In this document: positions 1 through 9,115 of the stretch, piece by piece
Position numbering within the stretch: the first letter of the stretch is position 1
Layout of the letters: each line of letters opens with the position of its first letter
Origin: CAZHJK01 sp964533275
GTDB taxonomy: Bacteria; Bacillota; Clostridia; Eubacteriales; Garciellaceae
Assembly: GCA_964533275.1 (NCBI GenBank)
Contig: CAZHJK010000003.1
Span: 1-64,000 of the forward strand
Length of the DNA: 64,000 nt
Direction of reading: 5' to 3'
Program-made: the position numbers and the translations under genes
The notes under the pieces: model-generated
Seen by the model: the letters and a program-made list of their open reading frames with translations, nothing else
What the model was told of the DNA's origin: nothing
Database searches by the model: none

Positions 1-24
1 AAATATTATCCTGCTTCGTATTTT

Positions 25-52
25 AAAATCTCGCCTTAGGCGAGATTTTTTT
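25..52 (+). terminator. Rho-independent terminator of an upstream gene
   Basis: An 11-bp stem (AAAATCTCGCC pairing with GGCGAGATTTT) with loop TTA runs into a T tract. It presumably ends a gene lying left of the window. Confidence 0.8.
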
Positions 53-336
53 ATTTTCTTTACTTGTTCATAAGCTAAGCACTTATAATCCTTGCATATT
101 TTCTTATTATTTATAAATAATTTACAAAGGAATCCGATAATCTTTATAGTATAATAATATATATGCTATTCCATAATTATACATAATATTGATTGTCTAG
201 ATAAATATATAAATAAAATAACATGATCTATCAAATAATAATAAGGACTTTGATTAATATTAGAACTATGAGGTATTAATATAAAATAGCCTTTGGATTA
301 AGACTAATCTGGAGGATTTATTGGAGGGAAAAATGC
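53..336. other. AT-rich intergenic region before the catabolic cluster
   Basis: This stretch is very AT-rich and has no supportable gene. A TTGATT at 250 and TATAAA at 280 are 24 bp apart, too far for a normal promoter, so I do not call one. The end carries the ribosome binding sites GGAGG (311) and GGAGGG (323) of the next gene. A promoter for the cluster is expected here but not identified. Confidence 0.5.
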
Positions 337-927
337 ATGATAGCTGCAGTTATCTTAGCCTCAGGATTGTCTGAAAGACTTGGAAATAATAAACTACTAA
401 TGCCTCTTGGTAATCAGAGTGTTGTGGAGCATGTTATTGATAGCGTTAAATCGTCAAAAATAGAAAACATCTTTTTAGTTTATGGTAAAAATGAGTCTGA
501 ATTTAAAACAATCTCCCATCATAAAAAAATTAATTTAATTTATAATGAAAAATATTATTATGGTCAAAGTATGTCGGTTAAAAGTGCATTAAATTCAATT
601 GGTAATAATTTTCAGGGCATAATGTTTTTATTAGGGGATCAACCATTTATTAAAACTAAGACCATAAATTTATTGATAGAACATTTTAATAAAAATCCTC
701 TAGGAATTATTGTTCCTACTTACCAAGGGAAAAGAGGTAATCCGGTAATTTTCAGTAGGGACTTTTTTACACAAATTAAAAATATACAAGGGGATAAGGG
801 TGCTAGAGAAGTTATAGAGAAAAATTACAATGAAGTTATTCATGTACCCATAGCAGATTCCTTTGAAAATTTTGATATAGATACTAGAAAAGATTATGAA
901 AAAGCATTGTTTAAGATTGGATCATAA
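337..927 (+). CDS. MobA/MocA-like nucleotidyltransferase family protein
   Basis: 196 residues with the Rossmann-like NTP-transferase signature near the N-terminus: AVILASGLSERLGNNKL, the LAaG-x-S-x-R-(F/M/L)-G-x-x-K nucleotide-binding loop. LGDQPF at about residue 100 is the metal-binding LGD motif of MobA/MocA proteins. These enzymes transfer CMP or GMP to molybdopterin, and relatives serve molybdenum hydroxylases. Start ATG 337 has GGAGGG 8 nt upstream; an out-of-frame ATG at 333 is ignored. It is the first gene of a purine/ureide-type catabolic cluster, where such proteins often accompany molybdenum hydroxylases. No hydroxylase gene lies in the window, so its partner is unknown. Confidence 0.8.
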   Translation: MIAAVILASGLSERLGNNKLLMPLGNQSVVEHVIDSVKSSKIENIFLVYGKNESEFKTISHHKKINLIYNEKYYYGQSMSVKSALNSIGNNFQGIMFLLGDQPFIKTKTINLLIEHFNKNPLGIIVPTYQGKRGNPVIFSRDFFTQIKNIQGDKGAREVIEKNYNEVIHVPIADSFENFDIDTRKDYEKALFKIGS

Positions 928-947
928 GTATTAAAGGGGTGAGGGAT

Positions 948-2651
948 TTGCTAAAGGATGCTGGAATAACTATAGAAAAAGCTTTAAAGTTAAATGCACT
1001 AAAGGGTGCAAAAATAGTAGCGGGTGATAGAGGGATAAATAATAAAATTATAAAGATAAATATTATGGAGGTACCTGATATTATGGATTGGGTAAATGAA
1101 GGGGAGCTTCTTTTGACCACAGCATATTCCATTAAGGATGACCCCCTAGCTCTTCGGGAGTTAATACCTAAGCTGCATGAAAAGGGATTAGCTGGATTAG
1201 CTATAAAACCAAGAAGATATTTAGAAGCTATATCAAAGGACATGATAGATAGGGCAAATGAATTAGGATTCCCCTTAATTGAATTACCCTATGAGGCATC
1301 CTATACCGATATTATAAATCCAATTATGGCTGAGGTTTTGAATAATCAAGCGGCATTGCTTACAAAATTAGAGGAAGCCCATAAGCAATTAATGAATATA
1401 TTGCTTGAGGGAGGGGATTTAAAGAGCATTAGTGATGCATTAGCAAGACTGGTAAAAAATCCAGTAGCAATTCAAGATATTATATTTAATAAAACTTTCG
1501 TTTCCCTTTATAGAAAAAACCCAGATTTAAGAGAAGAATTAGTTAATAAGGCTGAAAACCACCAGGATATTTCTTCTCGGTATTATCAGCTTCAACATCA
1601 TCAAATTAGTGAGGATGTTATAGGTAATAAAAAAATAAATAAGCTTATTATGCCTATAGTGGCAGGCAATAAAACCTATGGTTATATTATAGTATGGGAA
1701 ATTGAGGATAATTTAGAAGCCTTTGATACCCTTACCATTGAAAATTCTTCAGCAATTGGAGCCTTAATAATTATGAAAAAGCTTTCAATTATGGAGGTAG
1801 AAAAAAGACATAGGATAGAATTTATAGAAGATCTATTATCCTCTGATCCCAATCTTCAAAAATCAGCCATAGAAAGAGGACAAATCTTTGGTTTAGAGTT
1901 TGGAAAGGATAATATTGTAATGGTTGTAAGCCTGGATGATTTTCGAAAAACCTATAAAAAGACGCCAAATAACGAGGAATTCATTCAACAATATAAAAAT
2001 AATATTAGGAGAATTATAAAGAACTCTGCAGATAATTTAAATCAGCAAATCATTATGGGAGATAAGAGCGATAGTATCATTATTCTATTGGCGGTAGAGC
2101 CAATGACCGAGGCAAAAAAGGTAAAGGAAATTACCATATTGCTAGGAGAGGAAATAATAAAAGAAGCAAAAAATAACCTATCAAATATTAGTATATCCAT
2201 TGGGATTGGTAGATATTATACAAAGATGGAGGATTTATATAAAAGCTATCAGGATGCTAAAAAATCCATTACCCTTGGCAGGTTATTTAACCAAGAAGCT
2301 ATTATACATTTTGACGATCTTGGTATTTATAGGTTACTCTACTATGAAAATCTTCAGCCGGAATTAATCAGGTTTTACAATGAAACCCTTAGACCCTTAG
2401 TTGAATATGATAAGAAAAAGGATACAGAGTTGGTAAAGACCTTGGAAGCATATTTTGAAAACAATGGAAACCTAAAAAAAATATCAAAACAGCTTTATAC
2501 CCACTATAATACAATCCTATATAGAATTCAGAGGATTGAAGAAATATGTAATTTAAATCTTCAGAATTCCCAGGAAAGATTAAATTTAGAAATTGCCCTT
2601 AAGATTATGTGCATTATTGATAATAAAACCATGAAAAATATTAATGAATAA
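948..2651 (+). CDS. PucR family transcriptional regulator
   Basis: About 567 residues. The N-terminal purine-catabolism (PucR) domain spans residues ~5-125 (GITIEKALKLNALKGAKIVA). A GGDEF-like middle region follows. The C-terminal PucR helix-turn-helix at ~500-560 contains NGNLKKISKQLYTHYNTILY, the conserved N-x-(S/T)-x-A/I-x-x-L-x-x-H-x-N-T motif. I prefer the TTG start at 948, because AAAGGGG (933-939) lies 8 nt upstream; the GTG at 939 would overlap that ribosome binding site. PucR proteins sense purine-derived or ureide metabolites and activate their catabolic genes. Its place at the head of the fdrA-allGH cluster suggests it is the local activator. Confidence 0.85.
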   Translation: MLKDAGITIEKALKLNALKGAKIVAGDRGINNKIIKINIMEVPDIMDWVNEGELLLTTAYSIKDDPLALRELIPKLHEKGLAGLAIKPRRYLEAISKDMIDRANELGFPLIELPYEASYTDIINPIMAEVLNNQAALLTKLEEAHKQLMNILLEGGDLKSISDALARLVKNPVAIQDIIFNKTFVSLYRKNPDLREELVNKAENHQDISSRYYQLQHHQISEDVIGNKKINKLIMPIVAGNKTYGYIIVWEIEDNLEAFDTLTIENSSAIGALIIMKKLSIMEVEKRHRIEFIEDLLSSDPNLQKSAIERGQIFGLEFGKDNIVMVVSLDDFRKTYKKTPNNEEFIQQYKNNIRRIIKNSADNLNQQIIMGDKSDSIIILLAVEPMTEAKKVKEITILLGEEIIKEAKNNLSNISISIGIGRYYTKMEDLYKSYQDAKKSITLGRLFNQEAIIHFDDLGIYRLLYYENLQPELIRFYNETLRPLVEYDKKKDTELVKTLEAYFENNGNLKKISKQLYTHYNTILYRIQRIEEICNLNLQNSQERLNLEIALKIMCIIDNKTMKNINE

Positions 2652-2767
2652 CAAATAATGAGTTAAACAAATGATTTTCTTTAGTAATTATTTATAAAGG
2701 TAAAAAAGTTTCATTAATAGAATAGATAAGAGGAGATAGCATAAATACTTTTAAGGAATGAATTCTA

Positions 2768-3730
2768 ATGATAAATGCAGTTAGTATGAGTAGCAGGGTT
2801 GAAAAGATGATTGATGAAAATAAGGGAAATAACATAGAAGGATTTATACATTCGGTATTTGATTATGCCTGCAATATTCAAATACCAGATAAGGATTTAA
2901 TTGGTTTGATATCAAAGGAATATGGAGATAACCCCTATAGCATCTCTATAGACTTACCAGCAGGACAGACAATGAAGAAGCTTACTATGGAGCAGGGAAT
3001 GAAGGTATTTATTAATAGCAGAGGGATACGATCTGTGAATGGCGCTTTTTATATTAACCTGCAAGATACTATTAGCTGGGATCCAACTCCACCTAAGGAA
3101 TATGGAAGATTAGTAAATAGGTCTCAATTAAAAAATAACTTTCGTACTATTATGAGAATTTTATTGGAGAAGGGTAATTTTTTAGGTATAGGTCCATTAA
3201 TTTTGGATTATCCAGAAATTATTGAAGCATTTAATTTTCAAGATTTCCAAAAAAACTTTAAGGCAAATCATTATAGCTTATTTATTTCTCCTAGAATAAA
3301 AGATTTAATATATGGAATTATAAAAGATGACCAAGTATTAATAAAAAAATTGTTAGTAGGGATAGTAGGCTTTGGCCCAGGGCTTACACCCTCAGCAGAT
3401 GATCTGTTAGTAGGTTTAATGGCTGCATTATATTATTTGGGACAATATTATAATAAGGATATTAAGGAAATAGCCCATTTTAAAAACAGCCTAGATGATG
3501 AATTAACAAGTCAAACAACCATTGTTAGCCGACAAATGTTAAAGGCAGCAACTAAGGGTGAATTTGCAAAATCCATTAAGGAATTATGCATTGCTATGAT
3601 TACTACTGATAATAAAAAGGAAATAGAAAATACAGTATTAGATGCAATCAGTCTTGGATCTACATCGGGGACAGATACAATGGTTGGCTTATTATTGGGC
3701 GCTTATATAATAAGAGAAATATATTTATAG
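2768..3730 (+). CDS. allH: DUF2877 protein, AllH (YlbF)-like subunit of oxamate carbamoyltransferase
   Basis: 320 residues. The conserved DUF2877 signature GFGPGLTPSADDLLVGLMAA occurs around residues 203-222 and the C-terminal SGTDTMVGLLLGAYI helix is present. In E. coli the DUF2877 protein YlbF (AllH) acts with FdrA (AllF) and YlbE (AllG) as a carbamoyltransferase that turns oxalurate into oxamate and carbamoyl phosphate. All three families are consecutive here, which supports a complex of the same kind, although the true substrate is inferred. The ATG start has only weak Shine-Dalgarno support. The 117-bp gap after pucR may hold a promoter. Confidence 0.8.
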   Translation: MINAVSMSSRVEKMIDENKGNNIEGFIHSVFDYACNIQIPDKDLIGLISKEYGDNPYSISIDLPAGQTMKKLTMEQGMKVFINSRGIRSVNGAFYINLQDTISWDPTPPKEYGRLVNRSQLKNNFRTIMRILLEKGNFLGIGPLILDYPEIIEAFNFQDFQKNFKANHYSLFISPRIKDLIYGIIKDDQVLIKKLLVGIVGFGPGLTPSADDLLVGLMAALYYLGQYYNKDIKEIAHFKNSLDDELTSQTTIVSRQMLKAATKGEFAKSIKELCIAMITTDNKKEIENTVLDAISLGSTSGTDTMVGLLLGAYIIREIYL

Positions 3731-3743
3731 AAGGAGGAAAATC

Positions 3744-5300
3744 ATGGGAGTACATGTACAAATAAAAAAGAACACCTATTATGATTCAGTAACACTGATG
3801 ATTATTACTAAGGAAGTAAATAATATATCTGGTGTAAAGGGAGTATTGGTGGGGATGGCTACCGATTTAAATAAGGAGTTAACTGAAAACCTTAATCTTA
3901 TAACGCCAGAGATTAAAGAATTAACTGCAAATGATTTCTATATTACAGTAAATACAGAAGATGATGCAGTGTTCCAAAGAGTTGTTTCAGCTGTAGAAGA
4001 CTTATTAAATCGTAAGGCAGAAAGCCAAGCAGGCGATTACCAGCCTCCTACATTCGATTCCGCTGTTAAGATAATGGCTGATGCAAACCTTTTGGTTATT
4101 TCTATTCCCGGAGAATATGCAGCTGCTGAAGCTAAAAAAGCAATAAACAAGGGTATGCATGTAATGCTCTTTAGCGATAATGTTCCTATTGAACATGAAA
4201 TAGAATTGAAGAAACTTGCCCATGAAAAAGGTCTATTGGTAATGGGACCTGATTGCGGAACAGCCATAATAAATGGTATCCCTCTTTGTTTTGCCAATGT
4301 CGTAAAGGAAGGGGATATAGGAATGGTAGGAGCTTCTGGAACAGGTATTCAAGAGGTGTCAGCCATTATAGGAAAGCTTGGAAGTGGAATAACTCAAGCT
4401 ATTGGAACAGGAGGAAGAGATTTAAGGTCAGAAGTTGGGGGTATAATGATGATAGATGGTATTCATGCCCTGCAAAACGACCCTAATACAAAGGTAATAG
4501 TATTAATCTCCAAACCACCAGCAAAGGAAGTAGAGCAAAAAGTATTAAATACCCTAAAGGAATCTGATAAGCCTGCCGTAGTTCATTTTATTGGTGGCGA
4601 CCCTGAGGTGGCAAAAAGCTATGGTGCCTATGCAGGTTTAACCTTAGAGGATACAGCATACAAGGCAGTTGCCCTATCAAGGGGAGAAGAGGTAGCAGAT
4701 ATTGTAGACTTTACCCAGGATAAAGAAGATTTAGAAAAGGCTATAGCTGAAGAAGCTACTAAATTTTCACCGGGACAAAAATACTTAAGAGGACTATATT
4801 CTGGAGGAACCTTAGCCTATGAGGCTCTAAAAATAATGCAGGAAAATGGCATTGAGGGTTATTCTAATATTCCATTAAAGAAGGAAAACAAGCTAAAGGA
4901 TTCCTTTAAAAGTGAAAAACATACAGTATTGGATTTAGGAGAAGATGAATTTACAGTGGGTAAGCCCCATCCAATGATTGATCCATCTACCAGAATTGAT
5001 GTAATTATGAAGGAAGCAAAGGATCCTGAGGTAGCAGTAGTGTTATTGGATTTTGTTATAGGATACGGAGCAAATCCAGATATAGTTGGAGAAATCCTAC
5101 CAGGAATAATTAAGGCAAGAGAACTAGCACAAAAAGAAGGTAGACATCTAACCTTTGTAGCCTTTGTTTGTGGAACCAATGAAGACCCACAAAACTTAAA
5201 AAAATGTGAAGCTACCCTGCGTGAAAATGGTGTTTATGTATTACCATCTAACGCTCAAGCAATTAGATTTAGTCAAAAATTAGTTTCCAGCATTAAATAG
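3744..5300 (+). CDS. fdrA: Acyl-CoA synthetase-like protein FdrA (AllF subunit)
   Basis: 518 residues, full length for FdrA. The fold is that of the succinyl-CoA synthetase alpha subunit. A glycine-rich CoA/nucleotide loop GMVGASGTG lies near residue 193 and GTGGRDL follows. The C-terminal ligase-like half carries GGTLAYEA and VVLLDFVIGYGANPD. The family forms the AllF part of oxamate carbamoyltransferase in enteric bacteria. AGAAGGAGG sits 8 nt before ATG 3744. The spacing to allH is 13 bp and the gene is followed by a 56-residue FdrA-domain protein, so the group is probably one transcript. Confidence 0.88.
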   Translation: MGVHVQIKKNTYYDSVTLMIITKEVNNISGVKGVLVGMATDLNKELTENLNLITPEIKELTANDFYITVNTEDDAVFQRVVSAVEDLLNRKAESQAGDYQPPTFDSAVKIMADANLLVISIPGEYAAAEAKKAINKGMHVMLFSDNVPIEHEIELKKLAHEKGLLVMGPDCGTAIINGIPLCFANVVKEGDIGMVGASGTGIQEVSAIIGKLGSGITQAIGTGGRDLRSEVGGIMMIDGIHALQNDPNTKVIVLISKPPAKEVEQKVLNTLKESDKPAVVHFIGGDPEVAKSYGAYAGLTLEDTAYKAVALSRGEEVADIVDFTQDKEDLEKAIAEEATKFSPGQKYLRGLYSGGTLAYEALKIMQENGIEGYSNIPLKKENKLKDSFKSEKHTVLDLGEDEFTVGKPHPMIDPSTRIDVIMKEAKDPEVAVVLLDFVIGYGANPDIVGEILPGIIKARELAQKEGRHLTFVAFVCGTNEDPQNLKKCEATLRENGVYVLPSNAQAIRFSQKLVSSIK

Positions 5301-5313
5301 TGGAGGGATGAAA

Positions 5314-5484
5314 ATGAGTAAGATCAATGAGCTATTTGGTAAGGAACTTAAGGTTATTAATATGGGATTAGAATCCTTTGCAAATGATCTTAGGGACCAA
5401 AATATAGAGACAGTACAAATGAATTGGAAGCCACCAGCTGGTGGAAATAAAAAGATGATGTCTTTACTTTCAAAATTAAAATAA
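5314..5484 (+). CDS. Small fdrA-domain protein (56 residues)
   Basis: A short gene (ATG 5314, GTGGAGG upstream, TAA 5482-5484) between fdrA and the DUF1116 gene. The protein contains LKVINMGLESFANDL and MNWKPPAGG. To my knowledge this pattern (VINxGLExFAxxL ... VxWxPPAGG) is a conserved module that in many relatives is fused to the FdrA or DUF1116 polypeptide and in some Clostridia is a stand-alone 'fdrA domain protein'. Here it ends in its own LLSKLK. It is probably a fourth, small component of the same complex; its role is not known. Confidence 0.7.
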   Translation: MSKINELFGKELKVINMGLESFANDLRDQNIETVQMNWKPPAGGNKKMMSLLSKLK

Positions 5485-5501
5485 GAATGGAGGAATAGCA
5501 A

Positions 5502-6770
5502 ATGGTAATGCAAAAAATTGATGAAGCTAATCAAAAAGCAATGGAGATTATTCTAAACGGGCAGCCAACATTATTAGACATAAAAACCTGCATAGATGTA
5601 GTGCCTGGTATGACAAAGAAAACATTAATGCATGCCGGTCCACCACTAACTTGGGAAAAAGCAAGCGGACCTATGAGAGGTGCTATGATTGGTGCTGTAA
5701 TCTATGAAGAATTAGCAAGCAATGAAGAAGAAGCAGTAAAATTATTAGAATCCGGTGAAATAACCTTTGATCCATGTCATCACCATAATTCAGTAGGACC
5801 TATGGCAGGAGTTACATCAGCATCAATGCCAGTATTTGTTATAAAGAATGAAAACTATGGCAATTACTCCTATTGTACTTTAAATGAAGGACTAGGAAAG
5901 GTTTTACGCTATGGAGCATATTCTCAAGAGGTTATAGATAGATTAAAATGGATGGAAAAGGTATTAGCTCCACTTTTAAAGGAAGCAATCGCCCTTCATG
6001 GACCAATTGATTTAAAGACTATGATTGCTCAAGTTGTTCAAATGGGTGATGAAGGTCACAATAGAAATAAGGCAGGAACTTCTTTATTTATTAGAGAGAT
6101 TGCACCTTTTGTTGTACAAACTAAGTTTGAAGAAAAGGATAAGGTGGAAGTATTAAAGTTTATGCACTCCAATGACCACTTCTTCCTAAATCTAACCATG
6201 CCAGCATGTAAATGTACACTTGATGCAGCTAAGGGAATACCCTATAGTACTATTGTTACAACCCAAGCTAGAAATGGAACTGAATTTGGTATTAGAGTTT
6301 CAGGTATTGAAGGTGGAGATAGATGGTTTACTGCACCAGCAGAAATCATTGATGGTCTATACTTCCCTGGATATACTATGGAAGATGCGAATCCAGATAT
6401 CGGGGATAGTGTTATTACAGAAACCACAGGTATTGGGGGCTTTGCCATGGCAACAGCACCAGCTATCGTACAATTCGTTGGTGGAACACCCCAGGATGCT
6501 GTAAATTACACCACATCTATGTATGAAATTACAACCTCAGAAAATAATGTGTACACAATACCATTCTTAAATTTCAGAGGAACACCTACTGGTATTGATA
6601 TTAGAAAGGTTGTAGAAACGGGAATTCTCCCAATTATTAACACAGGAATTGCCCATAAGGATCCGGGAGTAGGTCAGGTCGGAGCAGGATTAGTAAGACC
6701 CCCAATGAAATGCTATGAAGATGCTCTAGAAGCATTTGTTGGAATATTAGAGCAAGAGGGATTGGTTTAA
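5502..6770 (+). CDS. allG: DUF1116 protein, AllG (YlbE)-like subunit of oxamate carbamoyltransferase
   Basis: 422 residues, typical of DUF1116. The conserved segment DPCHHHNSVGPMAGVTSASM is at ~90-110. GIGGFAMATAPAIVQFVGG and the C-terminal GAGLVRPPMKCYEDALEAF are also family hallmarks. In E. coli this is YlbE/AllG, which works with FdrA and YlbF on carbamoylated oxamate (oxalurate). A GGAGG lies 10 nt before ATG 5502. It is 17 bp downstream of the small fdrA-domain gene and 25 bp upstream of the CoA-transferase gene, so all appear co-transcribed. Confidence 0.85.
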   Translation: MVMQKIDEANQKAMEIILNGQPTLLDIKTCIDVVPGMTKKTLMHAGPPLTWEKASGPMRGAMIGAVIYEELASNEEEAVKLLESGEITFDPCHHHNSVGPMAGVTSASMPVFVIKNENYGNYSYCTLNEGLGKVLRYGAYSQEVIDRLKWMEKVLAPLLKEAIALHGPIDLKTMIAQVVQMGDEGHNRNKAGTSLFIREIAPFVVQTKFEEKDKVEVLKFMHSNDHFFLNLTMPACKCTLDAAKGIPYSTIVTTQARNGTEFGIRVSGIEGGDRWFTAPAEIIDGLYFPGYTMEDANPDIGDSVITETTGIGGFAMATAPAIVQFVGGTPQDAVNYTTSMYEITTSENNVYTIPFLNFRGTPTGIDIRKVVETGILPIINTGIAHKDPGVGQVGAGLVRPPMKCYEDALEAFVGILEQEGLV

Positions 6771-6795
6771 AAGAAAAAATAAGGAGGTGAAGCCC

Positions 6796-7998
6796 TTGAC
6801 AACCAAGCCATTAGAAGGTATCAAGGTACTGGATTTAACAAGAGTTTTAGCAGGCCCCTATTGTACAATGGTGCTGGCAAATTTAGGTGCCGAGATTATT
6901 AAGATAGAGCGCCCTGGTACAGGTGATGATTCTAGGGATTTTGGACCCTTTGTTAATGGTGAAAGTATCTATTTTATTAGTATAAATAGAGGAAAAAAGA
7001 GTATAGCAATTGATCTAAAGTCTGAAGAGGGAAAAGAATTATTAATGGATTTAGTGAAGGAAGTAGATATTTTAGCAGAAAACTTCAGACCGGGAACTAT
7101 GGAAAAGCTGGGATTGGGTTATGACAAACTAAAGGAAGTTAATCCAAGACTCATCTACGCAGCAATGTCAGGTTTTGGCCATTCCGGACCCTATTCTAAA
7201 AGAGCTGCCTATGACATGATAGTACAGGGAATGGGAGGTATAATGAGCATCACTGGTCAACCAGGGGGAGAACCTACTCGAGTAGGTACATCCGTTGGGG
7301 ATATTACTGCTGGGTTATTTGGTACCATTGGTATCCTTTCAGCCTTGCTGGGAAGACAAACAACCGGTAAAGGACAAAAAGTAGATGTGGCAATGCTAGA
7401 TGGGCAGGTTTCTATCCTTGAAAATGCTATTGCCCGATATACCGCATCAAAGGAAATACCTGAACCATTGGGTTCTAGACATCCATCCATAACACCCTTT
7501 GAGGCATTTAAGACAAAGGATTCGTGGGTTATATTAGCAGCAGGAAATGATGCTCTATGGGCAAAGTTCTGTAAGGTAATTGATAGAGAAGATCTTATTA
7601 ATGATCCTAAATATTTAACAAATGCTGATAGAAATAATAATCATGATATCCTAAAACCGATTTTAGATGACGTATTTACAGAAAAGACCACGGATGAATG
7701 GTTAGAAATATTAAATAATGCAGGAATTCCAGGTAGTCCAATTAATTCGGTAGATAAATTATTCAATGATCCTCAAATTGATGCAAGAAATATGCTAGTA
7801 GAGGTAGAACAGCCAGGAGTTGGTAAAATTAAGGTAGCGGGTAATCCAATTAAGCTATCGGATATACCAGCTAAGGAAGAGGTTCCTGTCGATCCAGCAC
7901 CATCTATAGGTCAACATACAGAGGAAATATTAAAAACCCTGTTAAAACTAGATGAAAAAAAGGTAAGTGAATTAACAAGCAAAAAGATTGTTGAATAG
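6796..7998 (+). CDS. CaiB/BaiF (class III) CoA-transferase
   Basis: About 400 residues. The family III signatures are present: KVLDLTRVLAGPYCTMVLA at the N-terminus, IKIERPGTGDDSR, and AYDMIVQGMGGIMSITG, in which Asp140 is the likely acyl-accepting catalytic residue. These enzymes move CoA between carboxylic acids such as formate/oxalate, carnitine or mesaconate. I place the start at TTG 6796, 8 nt after AAGGAGG (6781-6787); the GTG at 6787 would overlap this site. Within an FdrA/AllG/AllH cluster a CoA-transferase is unexpected from the E. coli model and may activate oxamate, oxalate or a related acid. The substrate is inferred only. Confidence 0.85.
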   Translation: MTTKPLEGIKVLDLTRVLAGPYCTMVLANLGAEIIKIERPGTGDDSRDFGPFVNGESIYFISINRGKKSIAIDLKSEEGKELLMDLVKEVDILAENFRPGTMEKLGLGYDKLKEVNPRLIYAAMSGFGHSGPYSKRAAYDMIVQGMGGIMSITGQPGGEPTRVGTSVGDITAGLFGTIGILSALLGRQTTGKGQKVDVAMLDGQVSILENAIARYTASKEIPEPLGSRHPSITPFEAFKTKDSWVILAAGNDALWAKFCKVIDREDLINDPKYLTNADRNNNHDILKPILDDVFTEKTTDEWLEILNNAGIPGSPINSVDKLFNDPQIDARNMLVEVEQPGVGKIKVAGNPIKLSDIPAKEEVPVDPAPSIGQHTEEILKTLLKLDEKKVSELTSKKIVE

Positions 7999-8007
7999 TC
8001 TTTAATA

Positions 8008-8033
8008 CTTAAGAATAATTTATTATTCTTAAG
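8008..8033 (+). other. Perfect 12-bp intercistronic hairpin
   Basis: CTTAAGAATAAT, loop TT, ATTATTCTTAAG. It stands between the CoA-transferase and cyclase genes with no T run after it. It may be an mRNA processing or stability stem; it is not a canonical terminator. Confidence 0.5.
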
Positions 8034-8074
8034 AAATTATAAAATAATAACAAATTTTGAAGGGAGCGTTTTAT

Positions 8075-8878
8075 ATGCAAATATTAGATTTTTGGAAGAA
8101 CAATGTAAAGATGTATGATTTAACTGTTAATTTGAGTCATTTAACACCCCCATGGCCTACTTATGAGCCATTACAAATTAAATTTTTTAAGAGATTAGCA
8201 CCTAATGGAGCCAATGGTCAATTAATCACAACTTCAAACCATGTAGGTACTCACTTAGATGGACCAATGCACTTTGATACAGCAGGAAGAGATATTGCAT
8301 CCATTGAACTTGAAAAGCTAATTGGACCTGGTGTAGTAGTTGACTTGTCCGACCAAGCAGAAGACTTTGGAATCTATACTCCACAAGATATAATGGATAG
8401 AGTAGAAGTGAAAAAGGGAGATATCCTAATTATTAATACAGGCTACAACATTTATGGTTGGGATCAACCAGAAGCAGATGAGAGAAGATACATGCTAAGA
8501 CATCCTGGTCCATCCCTAGAATTTATGGATTGGTGTAAAGAGATGGAAATTAAGTGGATCGGAGTTGACTGTGGATCCGCAGACCATCCAATGAATACAA
8601 AGATTCGTGATTGGGAGCCAGGTGAAGCTAAAATCTGTGATGAGTATATGCAAAAGAAATATGGCAAGACATTAAATGAAATTTATCCTTGGCCAGAGCA
8701 GTATCAAGCAATGCATATCCAAATGTTCCCTAAACCACAAGAAATTATTCACTGTGAAAATGTTGGTGGACAAATTAACGAATTATCCAATAGAAGAATG
8801 ATTATCGGATGTTTCCCATGGAAATTTGAAGGTGGAGAGTCCAGTATCTGTCGTATTGTTGCATTTGACGATAAATAA
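8075..8878 (+). CDS. Cyclase-family metal-dependent hydrolase
   Basis: 267 residues. The family signature H56-V-G-T-H60-L-D62-G-P-M-H66 gives the metal-binding HxxxHxDxxxH residues shared by kynurenine formamidase, isatin hydrolase and other cyclase-fold amidases. DCGSADHPMN and a C-terminal GGQI/GGESSICR region are also family-like. ATG 8075 is chosen because GAAGGGAG (8059-8066) is 8 nt upstream; the in-frame TTG at 8057 precedes it. It closes the catabolic cluster and is followed by a strong terminator. By context it may open a cyclic amide or ureide, feeding the AllFGH-like complex, but this is inference. Confidence 0.82.
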   Translation: MQILDFWKNNVKMYDLTVNLSHLTPPWPTYEPLQIKFFKRLAPNGANGQLITTSNHVGTHLDGPMHFDTAGRDIASIELEKLIGPGVVVDLSDQAEDFGIYTPQDIMDRVEVKKGDILIINTGYNIYGWDQPEADERRYMLRHPGPSLEFMDWCKEMEIKWIGVDCGSADHPMNTKIRDWEPGEAKICDEYMQKKYGKTLNEIYPWPEQYQAMHIQMFPKPQEIIHCENVGGQINELSNRRMIIGCFPWKFEGGESSICRIVAFDDK

Positions 8879-8890
8879 GAAAAGATATAA

Positions 8891-8922
8891 AAAACCAAGT
8901 GAATTAGCACTTGGTTTTTTTA
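8891..8922 (+). terminator. Rho-independent terminator of the catabolic cluster
   Basis: AAAAACCAAGTG pairs with CACTTGGTTTTT around loop AATTAG, with T tract. It lies 13 nt after the cyclase stop codon. Confidence 0.9.
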
Positions 8923-8930
8923 GTTGAAAG

Positions 8931-8957
8931 AAGCAAGGGGACGGTTCTCATGCTTCC
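8931..8957. repeat. REP-like palindrome (GGGGACGG family), copy 1
   Basis: GAAGCA ... GGGGACGGTTCTC ... TGCTTC. Related copies occur at 16489-16540, 40550-40573, 40793-40826 and 42700-42723. The GGGACGG core inside short terminal inverted repeats resembles REP elements mobilised by Y1/RAYT transposases, but no such transposase is in the window. Confidence 0.6.
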
Positions 8958-9115
8958 ATTTTTAGAAAATTTGGATAGTTATATATAATATAGGACCTCC
9001 TCTAGTAACTAACATCTATTTCCCGTTCCCTTTATTTCTAAAAATAACCAATGAAGTTTACATAATATTATAGTATAATAGACAAGTATGAACCTTCAAT
9101 AAGGGGGAGGGTAAT

